Positions 35,158-43,736 of a stretch of 59,884 bases of DNA are shown piece by piece. The stretch is taken from the NCBI RefSeq assembly GCF_002216005.1, contig NZ_NIQC01000015.1:1-59884 (forward strand), given 5' to 3'. Position 1 is the stretch's first letter; every line of letters begins with the position of its first letter. The notes beneath the pieces are model-generated. The model ran no database searches and was not told the origin of the DNA. It was given only the letters and a program-made list of their open reading frames with translations. The DNA is from Natranaerobius trueperi (lineage in GTDB: Bacteria > Bacillota > Natranaerobiia > Natranaerobiales > Natranaerobiaceae). The translations under genes were made by a program, and so were the position numbers.

Positions 35158-36168
35158 TTGTTAAACTATAAGCTTGGAATAGTAGGTGCTACTGGTTTAG
35201 TTGGAAATAAAATCTTAGAGATTTTAGAAGAAAAAGAAGTTAAGCCAAAAGAATTACGTTTATTTGCATCTAGTAGATCAGCTGGAAATTATGTAGATTT
35301 TATGGGTGATAAATTAAAAATAGAAGATATAAAAAAAGAACCGTTCGATAATTTAGATATTGTTATGTTTGCTACTTCTTCTGATATTAGTAGAGAATTA
35401 GTTCCTCAAGCAGTTAAAAAAGGTGCAATAGCAATAGATAATAGTTCATATTTTAGATTACATGAAGATGTACCTCTAGTTGTTCCAGAAGTTAATGTAA
35501 AAGAATTAGAGCACCATAATGGTATTGTAGCTAACCCTAACTGTTCTACTATTCAATTAGTTGTTCCTTTAAAGGTTATTGATGAATATTATTCAGTTAA
35601 AAGGGTGATTGTAAATACCTATCAAGCTGTTTCAGGTTCTGGAAAAAATGCAATAGATGAGCTTAAGAAAAACTCACTATTGGAATTATCTGGTTTGAGA
35701 GATAGTGTTAAGTGTGATGCATATCCTAAAAATATTGCTTTTAACTGTCTTCCCCATGTAGATGATTTTACCGAATCAAGATATACAAAAGAAGAATTGA
35801 AGATGATAAATGAAACTAAAAAGATAATTTCACCAAATATTGAAATTTCTCCTACTTGTATTAGAGTGGCTACTTTAAACGGACACGGTGAATCAGTAAA
35901 TATAGAAACTAACAAAGGGTTTTCTAGGGATGAATTAACTGAACTATTGTCAAAGGCTAAGGGAATTACAGTTGTAGATGATCCTGAGTCTTTAAGTTAT
36001 CCAACACCAATAGAAAATGATAATAGAGATGAGATTTTAGTAGGACGTATCAGAAAAGACTCAACTATAGAAAATGGTGTTAATCTGTGGATAACAGCTG
36101 ATAACTTAAGAAAAGGAGCTGCTACAAATGCAGTTCAGATTTTGGAAAATCTATTAAAAAAGTGTTAA
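35158..36168 (+). CDS. asd: Aspartate-semialdehyde dehydrogenase
   Basis: NADPH-dependent reduction of aspartyl phosphate, the branch point to lysine, threonine and methionine. N-terminal GIVGATGLVGNKILEILEE binds NADP. The catalytic Cys is in VANPNCSTIQLVVPL (about 129). The catalytic His lies in RVATLNGHGESVNI (about 245). Length 336. TTG start after AAAGGGTGAAGTG. It ends the DAP operon, before a terminator. Confidence 0.95.
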   Translation: MLNYKLGIVGATGLVGNKILEILEEKEVKPKELRLFASSRSAGNYVDFMGDKLKIEDIKKEPFDNLDIVMFATSSDISRELVPQAVKKGAIAIDNSSYFRLHEDVPLVVPEVNVKELEHHNGIVANPNCSTIQLVVPLKVIDEYYSVKRVIVNTYQAVSGSGKNAIDELKKNSLLELSGLRDSVKCDAYPKNIAFNCLPHVDDFTESRYTKEELKMINETKKIISPNIEISPTCIRVATLNGHGESVNIETNKGFSRDELTELLSKAKGITVVDDPESLSYPTPIENDNRDEILVGRIRKDSTIENGVNLWITADNLRKGAATNAVQILENLLKKC

Positions 36169-36193
36169 AATATTTATAGTTCTGTTTTAATAT

Positions 36194-36220
36194 AGGGCTG
36201 TGTAACACAGCCCTTTTTCC
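36194..36220 (+). terminator. Intrinsic terminator of dapF-dapL-asd
   Basis: AGGGCTGT-GTAAC-ACAGCCCT hairpin followed by a T-run. Confidence 0.9.
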
Positions 36221-36229
36221 TTACTAACC

Positions 36230-36258
36230 TTGATAAGTAGAATGATTTATTATTAAAT
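36230..36258 (+). promoter_or_regulatory. Probable promoter of the bacillithiol operon
   Basis: TTGATA (36230-36235), 17-nt spacer, TTAAAT (36253-36258), 28 bp before the bshC ATG and right after the previous terminator. Confidence 0.55.
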
Positions 36259-36286
36259 AGAAGAAGAAAAGATTTGAGGTGATATT

Positions 36287-37918
36287 ATGAATGAAAATAT
36301 ACCTTTTAATAAAGCTTTCAGCCAAAACCTTTTTTGGGATTACTTATATCATTTTGATAAATTAGACGACCTATTTGAGTACTCTCCATGGGAAAATGAT
36401 TCATTTCAAAAAAAAGCAGCTGATGTTTGGGAGCGTGAACGAAAGAAAAAAACACATCGAGATAAACTTGTTATTTCTTTGAAAAATTATCATAGTACTT
36501 TAACTAAAAATTCACGTGTATTTAACTTCATTGATTTATTAAACAATTCAAAGACCTTAGTAGTTGTTACAGGTCAACAACCAGGTGTTTTAACAGGTCC
36601 TTTGTATTCTATCTACAAAGCTATAACTGCAATTAAGTTAGCTAAAAGTTTAAGCAAAAGTCTTGGAGTACATGTTCTTCCAGTATTTTGGATAGCTTCA
36701 GAGGATAATGATTTTGACGAAGTTAATAATTATAGTACTTTAGATAAAAAAGGTAATTTAGTAAATTGTAAAATTGAAAATGATCAATATGGATATTCAA
36801 TTGGAAATAGAAAAATTAAAGAAGAAGCTTTTAATTTGATGAATCAGTTAACACAATTATTTCAAGATAGCCCATATTACGAAAAATGGAAAAGAGTAAT
36901 CATAAAATCACTAGATAAATCAGAAACTTTAGTTGATTGGACAGCTAATCTTTTATTAGAATTGTTTGCTGATGAAGGTCTGATAATTTTAGATCCTATG
37001 GATCCTAAAATAAGAGAACTAAGTAAACCTATTTATAAAAAAGCAATTAATTATGGTAAAGAATATTCTAGGTTTGTAGAGCATCAATCTAAACAGGTAA
37101 AAGAAATGGGTTATGATAGGCAAGTTGATTTAAGAAAAAATCATGCAGGATTATTTTATTATCAAAATAATGTCCGTTTACCGTTAATAAATGAAAATCA
37201 AATTTTTAAGTTAGTAAATCACGATAAAACGTTTGAGAAAGAGGAATTAATAGATACAATTGAAAATAGTCCATGGAAATTTAGTCCTAATGTTACACTT
37301 CGTCCATTGGTTCAAGACTATCTACTTCCTAGTGTTTCATATGTTGCTGGACCTGGTGAAATAGGGTACTTTTCACAACTAAAAGAGCTATATAGAGCCT
37401 TTGAGATCAAAATGCCAGTTATTTATCCTAGAGAAAGTTTTCTTTTAATAGATGACCAAACCAGAAGTATACTAGAGAAATATGAAATTAGACTAGATAA
37501 CCTTTTATATGATTGGTCGTCTACTAGAAAAGAAGTTTTTAAAACTGTAGCACCAATTAATACTTCAGAAAAGTTAGTAGAGTTTGCTGAAAGGTTTAAA
37601 AAAGAACATGAAGAATTTATAAAAGAACTTAGTCAGATTGACGAAGATATTGAAAAACTTAAGACTAAAAATTTTCAACTTATCTATCAACAACTAAACT
37701 ACTTAAAACAAAAAGCTGAACAATATAATAGAAAAAATCATAACAAAATAGATGAAGAGTTATCTTTACTGAAAAATAGTATTTACCCTAAAAATAATTT
37801 ACAAGAGAGGCAGTTTAATATAGGTGAATTTTTATTCACATATGATTGGAATGTACTTGAATTATTAAAACAGTGTAAACTTAATCCGAAAAAAATTAAA
37901 GTGATTAACTTAGAATAG
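36287..37918 (+). CDS. bshC: Bacillithiol biosynthesis cysteine-adding enzyme BshC
   Basis: Last step of bacillithiol synthesis: attaches cysteine to GlcN-malate. Family features: VVVTGQQPGVLTGPLYSIYKAITAIKLA (about 90-117), VFWIASEDNDFDEVN (about 140), PRESFLLID, and a long C-terminal coiled coil (about 440-500). Length 543 matches BshC. It leads bshC-bshB1-bshA with 5-bp gaps or overlaps, the complete route in one operon. Confidence 0.93.
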   Translation: MNENIPFNKAFSQNLFWDYLYHFDKLDDLFEYSPWENDSFQKKAADVWERERKKKTHRDKLVISLKNYHSTLTKNSRVFNFIDLLNNSKTLVVVTGQQPGVLTGPLYSIYKAITAIKLAKSLSKSLGVHVLPVFWIASEDNDFDEVNNYSTLDKKGNLVNCKIENDQYGYSIGNRKIKEEAFNLMNQLTQLFQDSPYYEKWKRVIIKSLDKSETLVDWTANLLLELFADEGLIILDPMDPKIRELSKPIYKKAINYGKEYSRFVEHQSKQVKEMGYDRQVDLRKNHAGLFYYQNNVRLPLINENQIFKLVNHDKTFEKEELIDTIENSPWKFSPNVTLRPLVQDYLLPSVSYVAGPGEIGYFSQLKELYRAFEIKMPVIYPRESFLLIDDQTRSILEKYEIRLDNLLYDWSSTRKEVFKTVAPINTSEKLVEFAERFKKEHEEFIKELSQIDEDIEKLKTKNFQLIYQQLNYLKQKAEQYNRKNHNKIDEELSLLKNSIYPKNNLQERQFNIGEFLFTYDWNVLELLKQCKLNPKKIKVINLE

Positions 37919-37932
37919 TAGGAGTGAGATAT

Positions 37933-38643
37933 ATGGATACTTTAGATCTACTTGTATTTGGACCACACCCTGATGATGCTGAACTAGGACTTGGTGGTAC
38001 TATAGCGTTACATACACAAAAAGGTTATAAAGTGGGGATTTGTGATTTAACAATGGGTGAAATGGGGACTAATGGAACAACAGAAGAAAGACAAATAGAG
38101 TCTCGTGAAGCAGCTAAAACTTTAGGGGTTACTGTAAGAGAAAATTTAGCTATTCCAGATGGATTTGTATCAAAAAGCGAAGAGAACTTGAAAAAAACGA
38201 TTGAAGTTATCAGGAAATATCGACCGAATAAGATATGTACAGTTAATTTTAATGATGATCATCCAGATCATGCTAATGGAACTTTATTGATAAAAGAAGC
38301 TACTTTTTTATCTGGTCTATACAAATATCCAGCAGAAGGACAACGGTTCAGACCAGAAAATTTATTTTATTATTTTGCAGCTCGTCCTAAAAACCCGGAT
38401 ATTGTAGTTGATATCACTTTAGTTTATGATATTAAGTTGAGGGCAATTATGAAGCATGAATCACAGTTAGGGTTAAATAAAGAAAAAGAGAGTATAAAGA
38501 CTAACTTAACTAATCCAAACTTCTTAGAAAAAATAAAAGCACGTGATAAATATATGGGTTCTTTTATAAAAGCTGATTATGGTGAAGGGTTAATATGTGA
38601 TCGAATACCTCGTGTAAATGATCTAATTAAGTTTGGAGGTTGA
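37933..38643 (+). CDS. bshB1: Bacillithiol biosynthesis deacetylase BshB1
   Basis: Zinc-dependent N-deacetylase (LmbE/PIG-L family) that removes acetyl from GlcNAc-malate. The metal motif is GPHPDDAELGLGGTI at the N-terminus, with the third ligand in DDHPDHANGT (about 112). MTRGEMGT-like MGEMGTNGTTEER is the BshB1 signature. 236 residues from ATG 37933 (AGGAGTGAG upstream). Its stop overlaps the beginning of bshA. Confidence 0.92.
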   Translation: MDTLDLLVFGPHPDDAELGLGGTIALHTQKGYKVGICDLTMGEMGTNGTTEERQIESREAAKTLGVTVRENLAIPDGFVSKSEENLKKTIEVIRKYRPNKICTVNFNDDHPDHANGTLLIKEATFLSGLYKYPAEGQRFRPENLFYYFAARPKNPDIVVDITLVYDIKLRAIMKHESQLGLNKEKESIKTNLTNPNFLEKIKARDKYMGSFIKADYGEGLICDRIPRVNDLIKFGG

Positions 38644-38648
38644 TGTCA

Positions 38649-39788
38649 TTGAAAATAGGAATAGTATGTTGTCCTACTCATGGTGGTAGCGGAGTAGTAG
38701 CTACAGAATTAGGTAAACAGCTTGCTAAAAGGGGACATGAAGTTCATTTTTTTTCTTATCAAGTACCATTTAGACTAGATAAATTTTACCCTCAACTATA
38801 TTTTCATGAAGTTGAAGTACCAACTTATCCTCTATTTAAATACCCTCCTTATTCTCTTGCTTTAGCTAGTAAGATAGCTGAAGTTGTAGAAAAAGAAAAA
38901 ATTGATATAATACATGTTCATTATGCTGTTCCACACTCAGTTTGTGGCAATATGGCAAGAGATATGGTTAGTAGTAGAACGGGAAATCAACCTAAAGTAG
39001 TCTCTACTTTACACGGCACAGATATTACGTTAGTAGGTAATCACCCATCTTTTTTTCCAATAACTAAATTTGGAATGGAAAATAGTGATGCCCTAACTTG
39101 TGTATCGAAAGATCTAGAAAAAGAAACTAGAGATATTTTTGGTGTTAGAAAACAGATATCAACGATATACAATTTTATAGATTATGAAGAGTATAGACCT
39201 ATTGAAAATAATAAAGATATGAAAATAAAATTCGCTCCTAATGATGAAAAGTTGTTAATTCATATCTCTAATTTCAGACCTGTAAAGAGAGTAGAAGATG
39301 TAATTCGAATTTTCTATAATGTTCAAAAAGAGGTTCCTTCAAGATTAATAATGGTTGGAGATGGGTCTGATAGAATAAAGGCGGAACAATTGGCGAAAGA
39401 TCTGGGTATTACTAATCAAATCGATTTTCTAGGAAAGCAAGATCAAATCAAGTCGCTTTTATCAATCGCTGATTTGTTACTTTTGCCATCAGAAAAAGAA
39501 TCATTTGGATTAGTAGCCTTAGAGGCAATGGCTTATAAGATACCTGTGATAGCATCACAAGTAGGTGGGATACCAGAAGTTGTCTTGAACAATGAAACAG
39601 GATTTGTGTCTCCTTTAGGTGATATAAATAAAATGGCAAAGGATGCAATTTACTTATTAAAAAATCCTGAAGAATTAAGTAAATTTGGATTAGCGGCAAG
39701 AAAGCGAGTGATTGATAAGTTTAGTGTAGAAAAAGTTATTCCACAATATGAAGAATTATATATAAGAACTTTAAAAGGGGGCAATTAA
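38649..39788 (+). CDS. bshA: N-acetyl-alpha-D-glucosaminyl L-malate synthase BshA
   Basis: First step of bacillithiol synthesis: GT4 glycosyltransferase joining UDP-GlcNAc to malate. KIGIVCCPTHGGSGVVATELGKQLA is the BshA N-terminus. STLHGTDITLVG and the nucleotide-sugar E-x7-E motif in PSEKESFGLVALEAMA (about 279) are clear. The TTG at 38649 gives the best fit to the family N-terminus and spacing from GGAGG; the ATG at 38643 is the alternative. 379 residues. Confidence 0.94.
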   Translation: MKIGIVCCPTHGGSGVVATELGKQLAKRGHEVHFFSYQVPFRLDKFYPQLYFHEVEVPTYPLFKYPPYSLALASKIAEVVEKEKIDIIHVHYAVPHSVCGNMARDMVSSRTGNQPKVVSTLHGTDITLVGNHPSFFPITKFGMENSDALTCVSKDLEKETRDIFGVRKQISTIYNFIDYEEYRPIENNKDMKIKFAPNDEKLLIHISNFRPVKRVEDVIRIFYNVQKEVPSRLIMVGDGSDRIKAEQLAKDLGITNQIDFLGKQDQIKSLLSIADLLLLPSEKESFGLVALEAMAYKIPVIASQVGGIPEVVLNNETGFVSPLGDINKMAKDAIYLLKNPEELSKFGLAARKRVIDKFSVEKVIPQYEELYIRTLKGGN

Positions 39789-39791
39789 GCT

Positions 39792-40232
39792 TTGAAAGTT
39801 TCTATAAGAAGTAAATGGGCGTTAGCTAGCACAGTTTATTTTGCTGTCAACTATTCTGATAACGTAATACCTTTAAAAACAGCTTCAAAAGCATTAGGTA
39901 TTTCAGAAAAATACCTCGAACAATTAGTTATTCCATTAAAAAAGTCAGGATTATTAGAAAGCATTAGAGGCGTTCAGGGTGGCTATCGATTAAAAAAACA
40001 CCCAAAAGAGATAACAGTTTATGAAGTTTTAGGTTCTATAGAACCGATTGAGTTTTCAGATGAAGTCACTAGTGAGGACAAAGGAGAAGATAAAATTCTT
40101 TTTAATGTAACAGACGAATTTTGGTCACAACTAAACTCTTATGTTATAAAAAAGCTCTCTGAAAAGACATTAGAGGATTTTCGTGATGAGTATAGTAATA
40201 AATCTGATGAAGGATTTATGTACTATATATAG
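39792..40232 (+). CDS. Rrf2-family transcriptional regulator lacking cysteines
   Basis: The winged helix is typical: LKTASKALGISEKYLEQLVIPLKKSGLLESIRG then GGYRLKKHPKEITVYEVLGSIE. In IscR, NsrR and RsrR, three Cys in the middle bind an Fe-S cluster. This protein contains no cysteine at all, so it cannot bind such a cluster. The Cys-metabolism regulator CymR belongs to the same cluster-free branch. It follows bshA by only 3 bp, so it may control thiol metabolism. TTG start after AGGGGGC. Length 146. Confidence 0.88.
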   Translation: MKVSIRSKWALASTVYFAVNYSDNVIPLKTASKALGISEKYLEQLVIPLKKSGLLESIRGVQGGYRLKKHPKEITVYEVLGSIEPIEFSDEVTSEDKGEDKILFNVTDEFWSQLNSYVIKKLSEKTLEDFRDEYSNKSDEGFMYYI

Positions 40233-40247
40233 GAGAGGAAGAGAGCT

Positions 40248-40719
40248 TTGCAAGCTAAAATGACCTTTGAAACTTCGCGTGGTTGTTGGATTTTTATTCA
40301 TGATATATTCCAAGTAGTTAAAGTTCTTATGCCAACAAGTAAAGAAACTATTTTATTACCTGAAGAACCTATTGATAGATTATACGATGAATTAACTACT
40401 TATTTTCAAGGAAAACCAGTAAAATTCACAGTACCTATTGCTATTCCAAAATCACCAAACTTTACTCACAAAGTTCTTAAAATTGTCAGTGAAATAAAAT
40501 GGGGTGAAGTTAAAAGTTATGGAGATATAGCAAAAATAGCAGGTTTACCATAAGCTTTTAGAGCAGTAGGTCAGATCAATGAGTAAAAAACCATGTGCTT
40601 TACTAATTCCTTGTCATAGAGTGGTTGTAAATAATGGTAAATTAGGTGGTTTTTCGGGAAGTATAAGTTTAAAGCAGACATTATTAAATCTAGAAGGAGT
40701 AAATTTAAAGGAGGAGTAA
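40248..40719 (+). pseudogene. ogt: Methylated-DNA-protein cysteine methyltransferase (ogt), broken
   Basis: Ogt repairs O6-methylguanine by self-methylation. The first part (40248-40553) is the N-terminal domain plus the helix-turn-helix KVLKIVSEIKWGEVKSYGDIAKIAGLP, ended by a TAA where AFRAVGQI should continue. After a further indel, the rest is open from ATG 40579 to 40719 (46 residues): MSKKPCALLIPCHRVVVNNGKLGGFSGS. This includes the active-site PCHRV. One stop and one frameshift separate the DNA-binding and catalytic parts. Sequencing error is possible but two events are needed. Its end overlaps the lgt ribosome site. Confidence 0.85.
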
Positions 40720-40720
40720 T

Positions 40721-41473
40721 ATGGATCCAGTTGCATTTAGTATAGGACCGATATCTGTATATTGGTATGGAATATTTATTAGTTTAGGGATTTTAATTGG
40801 GCTTTATTTAGCAGTTAGAGAATCGAAAAAGCAGGGGTTAGATCCAGACCACCTAATTAACTTTTTATTGTTTGCCTTACCAGCTGCATTAATAGGTCTT
40901 AGATTGTACTATGTAGCTTTTAGATGGGATTATTTTTCTCAAAACCTTGACTTAATATTTGCTTTTCGTCAAGGTGGACTCGCTATTCATGGAGGAATAT
41001 TTGCAGCAATAATTGTGGGTGTAATTTATTCAAAATATCAGGGTATAAATTTCTGGGCTTTAGCTGATATTACTGCACCTAGTTTAATACTAGGTCAAGC
41101 TATAGGACGTTGGGGGAATTATATTAACCAAGAAGCCTATGGATATCCCACAGATCTTCCTTGGGCTATAGAAATAAATGGTTCTTTTCATCATCCTACT
41201 TTTTTCTATGAGTCTTTTTGGAATTTGCTTGTCTTTGCATTTTTGATGTACTTTCGCGGATACAAAAAAGAAGGACAGGGTGAGATATTTAGTTTATACT
41301 TAGTTTTATATTCTATCGGCAGGTTCTGGATAGAAGGGTTAAGGTTGGATAGTCTAATGTTAAGTGAATTAAGAGTAGCCCAGATTGTTAGTGTGATATT
41401 AGTTGTAATTGGACTATACTACTTCACAAAACATCGAAAAGAAAAAAATAAGACTGTAGATATTAAGAGGTGA
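40721..41473 (+). CDS. lgt: Prolipoprotein diacylglyceryl transferase
   Basis: A membrane enzyme that puts diacylglycerol on the lipobox Cys of prelipoproteins. About seven transmembrane helices. Signature GRWGNYINQEAYG (about 128-140), the catalytic-region HGG in GGLAIHGGIFAAI, and HPTFFYESFWNLLVF. Length 250. AAAGGAGGAGTAAT precedes the ATG, inside the end of the broken ogt gene. Confidence 0.95.
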   Translation: MDPVAFSIGPISVYWYGIFISLGILIGLYLAVRESKKQGLDPDHLINFLLFALPAALIGLRLYYVAFRWDYFSQNLDLIFAFRQGGLAIHGGIFAAIIVGVIYSKYQGINFWALADITAPSLILGQAIGRWGNYINQEAYGYPTDLPWAIEINGSFHHPTFFYESFWNLLVFAFLMYFRGYKKEGQGEIFSLYLVLYSIGRFWIEGLRLDSLMLSELRVAQIVSVILVVIGLYYFTKHRKEKNKTVDIKR

Positions 41474-41478
41474 CATAG

Positions 41479-42648
41479 ATGAGTTTACGATATTTATCGG
41501 GAGGAGAATCTCATGGTTTAGCTTTAACAGCAATTATCGAAGGATTTTGGGCAAATGTCGAGATTAATTTAGAAAAAATAAATCTCGATTTAAAGAGACG
41601 ACAAAGTGGATACGGTCGCGGGGGACGAATGCGAATTGAAAATGATGAATTGAAAATAATTTCTGGATTGAGACAAGGTTTAACATTGGGGAGTCCGATT
41701 ACCATACAAATTAACAACAAAGATTTTCAAAATTGGGAAAAAATAATGGATCCAATTTTTGATCATAATCTTAAAGAAAACAGAATAATTTCTAGACCCC
41801 GTCCGGGTCATGTAGATTTAGTCGGTGGACTTAAATATCAGCATAAAGATTTGAGAAATGTGCTTGAGCGCTCTAGTGCTAGAGGAACTGCTATAAGAGT
41901 AGCAGTAGGCTCTATTTGTAAACAGGTTTTAGAAGAGATAGGGATAAAGATCATAAGTTATGTTACACAAATTGGGAAAAAAAGTATAACGGATAATATA
42001 AAAGAAGACTTTGAGGATATTTTTAATAACGCAGAACAGTCTGAAGTTAGGTGTCCGGATTTACAAACTAGTAATGAGATCAAAGGAGAAATAGATAAAG
42101 CAGGATCTAAAGGTGAGACTTTAGGAGGTGTATTTGAGGTAGTTGTGTTAAATTCTCCTCCTGGTTTGGGGAGTTATGTGCATTTTGATAGAAAATTAGA
42201 TGCAATACTATCTGGTGCTTTAATGAGTTTACAAGGAATAAAAGGAGTCGAAATAGGATTGGGTTTTGAAGCTGCAAACAGTTATGGATCACAAGTACAT
42301 GATGAAATTTTTTATTCTGAAACAAGTGGTTTTTATCGTGAAAGAAATAATGCAGGAGGAATAGAGGGTGGAGTTTCAAATGGAGAACCTATAGTCTTAA
42401 GATGCGCTATGAAGCCAATACCAACATTATCACACCCCTTAAGAAGTGTAGATTTTATTTCTAAAGAACCCTTTGACGCTCAAATTGAACGTTCTGATGT
42501 TTGTGCCGTACCAGCTGCAAGTGTTGTAGGTGAAAGTATTATCGCTTTTGAAATAGCTAAAGTTTTGAAAGAAAAGTTTGGTGGAGACTCTTTAGATGAG
42601 TTAAAAGAGAATGTTAATTCTTATCTTAATTATCTAGAGGAGGTCTAA
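41479..42648 (+). CDS. aroC: Chorismate synthase
   Basis: FMN-dependent last step of the shikimate pathway. LSGGESHGLALTAIIEGF at the N-terminus, RRQSGYGRGGRM (about 38-49), RPGHVDLVGGLKY and ERSSARGTAIRVAVG follow. The C-terminal RSDVCAVPAASVVGE is canonical. Length 389. ATG after AGAGGTGACAT, 5 bp behind lgt and 5 bp before aroB. Confidence 0.96.
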   Translation: MSLRYLSGGESHGLALTAIIEGFWANVEINLEKINLDLKRRQSGYGRGGRMRIENDELKIISGLRQGLTLGSPITIQINNKDFQNWEKIMDPIFDHNLKENRIISRPRPGHVDLVGGLKYQHKDLRNVLERSSARGTAIRVAVGSICKQVLEEIGIKIISYVTQIGKKSITDNIKEDFEDIFNNAEQSEVRCPDLQTSNEIKGEIDKAGSKGETLGGVFEVVVLNSPPGLGSYVHFDRKLDAILSGALMSLQGIKGVEIGLGFEAANSYGSQVHDEIFYSETSGFYRERNNAGGIEGGVSNGEPIVLRCAMKPIPTLSHPLRSVDFISKEPFDAQIERSDVCAVPAASVVGESIIAFEIAKVLKEKFGGDSLDELKENVNSYLNYLEEV

Positions 42649-42653
42649 CATTA

Positions 42654-43718
42654 TTGAATCAAAACTTTAAAATAAATGCAAAAATAAAAGATAGAAGTTA
42701 CCCTATCTATATAGGAAATGATAATTTAGATATATTATCTAAACTGATAGATAAAAGCCCTATAATAATAGTTGTAGATGAGAAAGTATTTAAGCTTCAT
42801 AAAAATAAATTAACAAACCTAAAAAAGCTTATTAAAAATAAAGTTGAGATTATTGAATTAACAGCAGATGAACAAACTAAATCCTTAAAGAAAGCAGAAG
42901 AACTTTATCATGTTGCAGCAAAGAATAACATGACAAGGTCGTCATGGTTTTTAGCTATTGGTGGAGGAGTTATAGGTGATTTAACAGGAATGGTAGCCTC
43001 AACATATATGCGTGGGACAAACTTGATCCATATCCCAACCACTTTATTAGCACAGGTAGATAGTAGCATCGGTGGTAAAGTTGCAGTAAACTATGAAGGT
43101 TATAAAAATCTAATAGGGAGCTTTTATCAACCTAATGCTGTCATAGCTGATATTGATTTTTTAGAAACTTTACCAAAAAGAGAATTAGTTTCAGGTTTGG
43201 CAGAAGTTATTAAATATGGTATTCTATGTGATCGAGAGTTATTTTATTTTATAAAAGATCAACTCTTATTAGAAAATCAATGGAATTTTAAAAAATTAGT
43301 TAAAAAATCCTGTGAAATTAAAACTAATATAGTTGCTAAAGATGAATTTGATAAAGGAACTAGGATGTTACTTAATTTAGGACATACCTTTGCTCATGCT
43401 TTAGAAGGAGTGACAGAATATAGATACTTCAAGCATGGTGAAGCTGTTATGTGGGGACTTGTTCTGTCAGCTAATTTATCGTATAACTTAGGTATTTTAG
43501 CTGAGAAAGAATTGATAGAAATAAAAAACTTACTCAATTCAATTGATCTACCAAAAATACCGCAATATGTTAAAGATAAGAATTTGTTATTCTCTCACTT
43601 ACTTCATGATAAGAAAAAAAACGGGAACAAATTAACTGTTATTTTGCCAGAAAAAATAGGTGAATGTAGAATTTATCAGTGTTCCTTAGATGAAGTTCTA
43701 AAAGTACTACTAGAATAA
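42654..43718 (+). CDS. aroB: 3-dehydroquinate synthase
   Basis: Second step of the shikimate pathway, NAD- and metal-dependent. Landmarks: AIGGGVIGDLTGMVASTYMRG (about 99-119), HIPTTLLAQVDSSIGGKVAVN, the metal-binding Glu in GLAEVIKYGIL and His in LGHTFAHALE and FKHGEAVMWG. Length 354. TTG start after GGAGG. Confidence 0.95.
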   Translation: MNQNFKINAKIKDRSYPIYIGNDNLDILSKLIDKSPIIIVVDEKVFKLHKNKLTNLKKLIKNKVEIIELTADEQTKSLKKAEELYHVAAKNNMTRSSWFLAIGGGVIGDLTGMVASTYMRGTNLIHIPTTLLAQVDSSIGGKVAVNYEGYKNLIGSFYQPNAVIADIDFLETLPKRELVSGLAEVIKYGILCDRELFYFIKDQLLLENQWNFKKLVKKSCEIKTNIVAKDEFDKGTRMLLNLGHTFAHALEGVTEYRYFKHGEAVMWGLVLSANLSYNLGILAEKELIEIKNLLNSIDLPKIPQYVKDKNLLFSHLLHDKKKNGNKLTVILPEKIGECRIYQCSLDEVLKVLLE

Positions 43719-43736
43719 TACGGAGGTGAGATTATT

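Noticed and set aside
39448-39699. Minus-strand open frame within bshA, and similar frames in aroC, moaA-region and aspS
   Set aside because: Low-complexity antisense frames inside well-conserved genes, without ribosome sites.
40554-40556. Stop codon in ogt as a recoding site
   Set aside because: It is TAA, no SECIS-like structure is evident, and a second frameshift lies a few codons further on.
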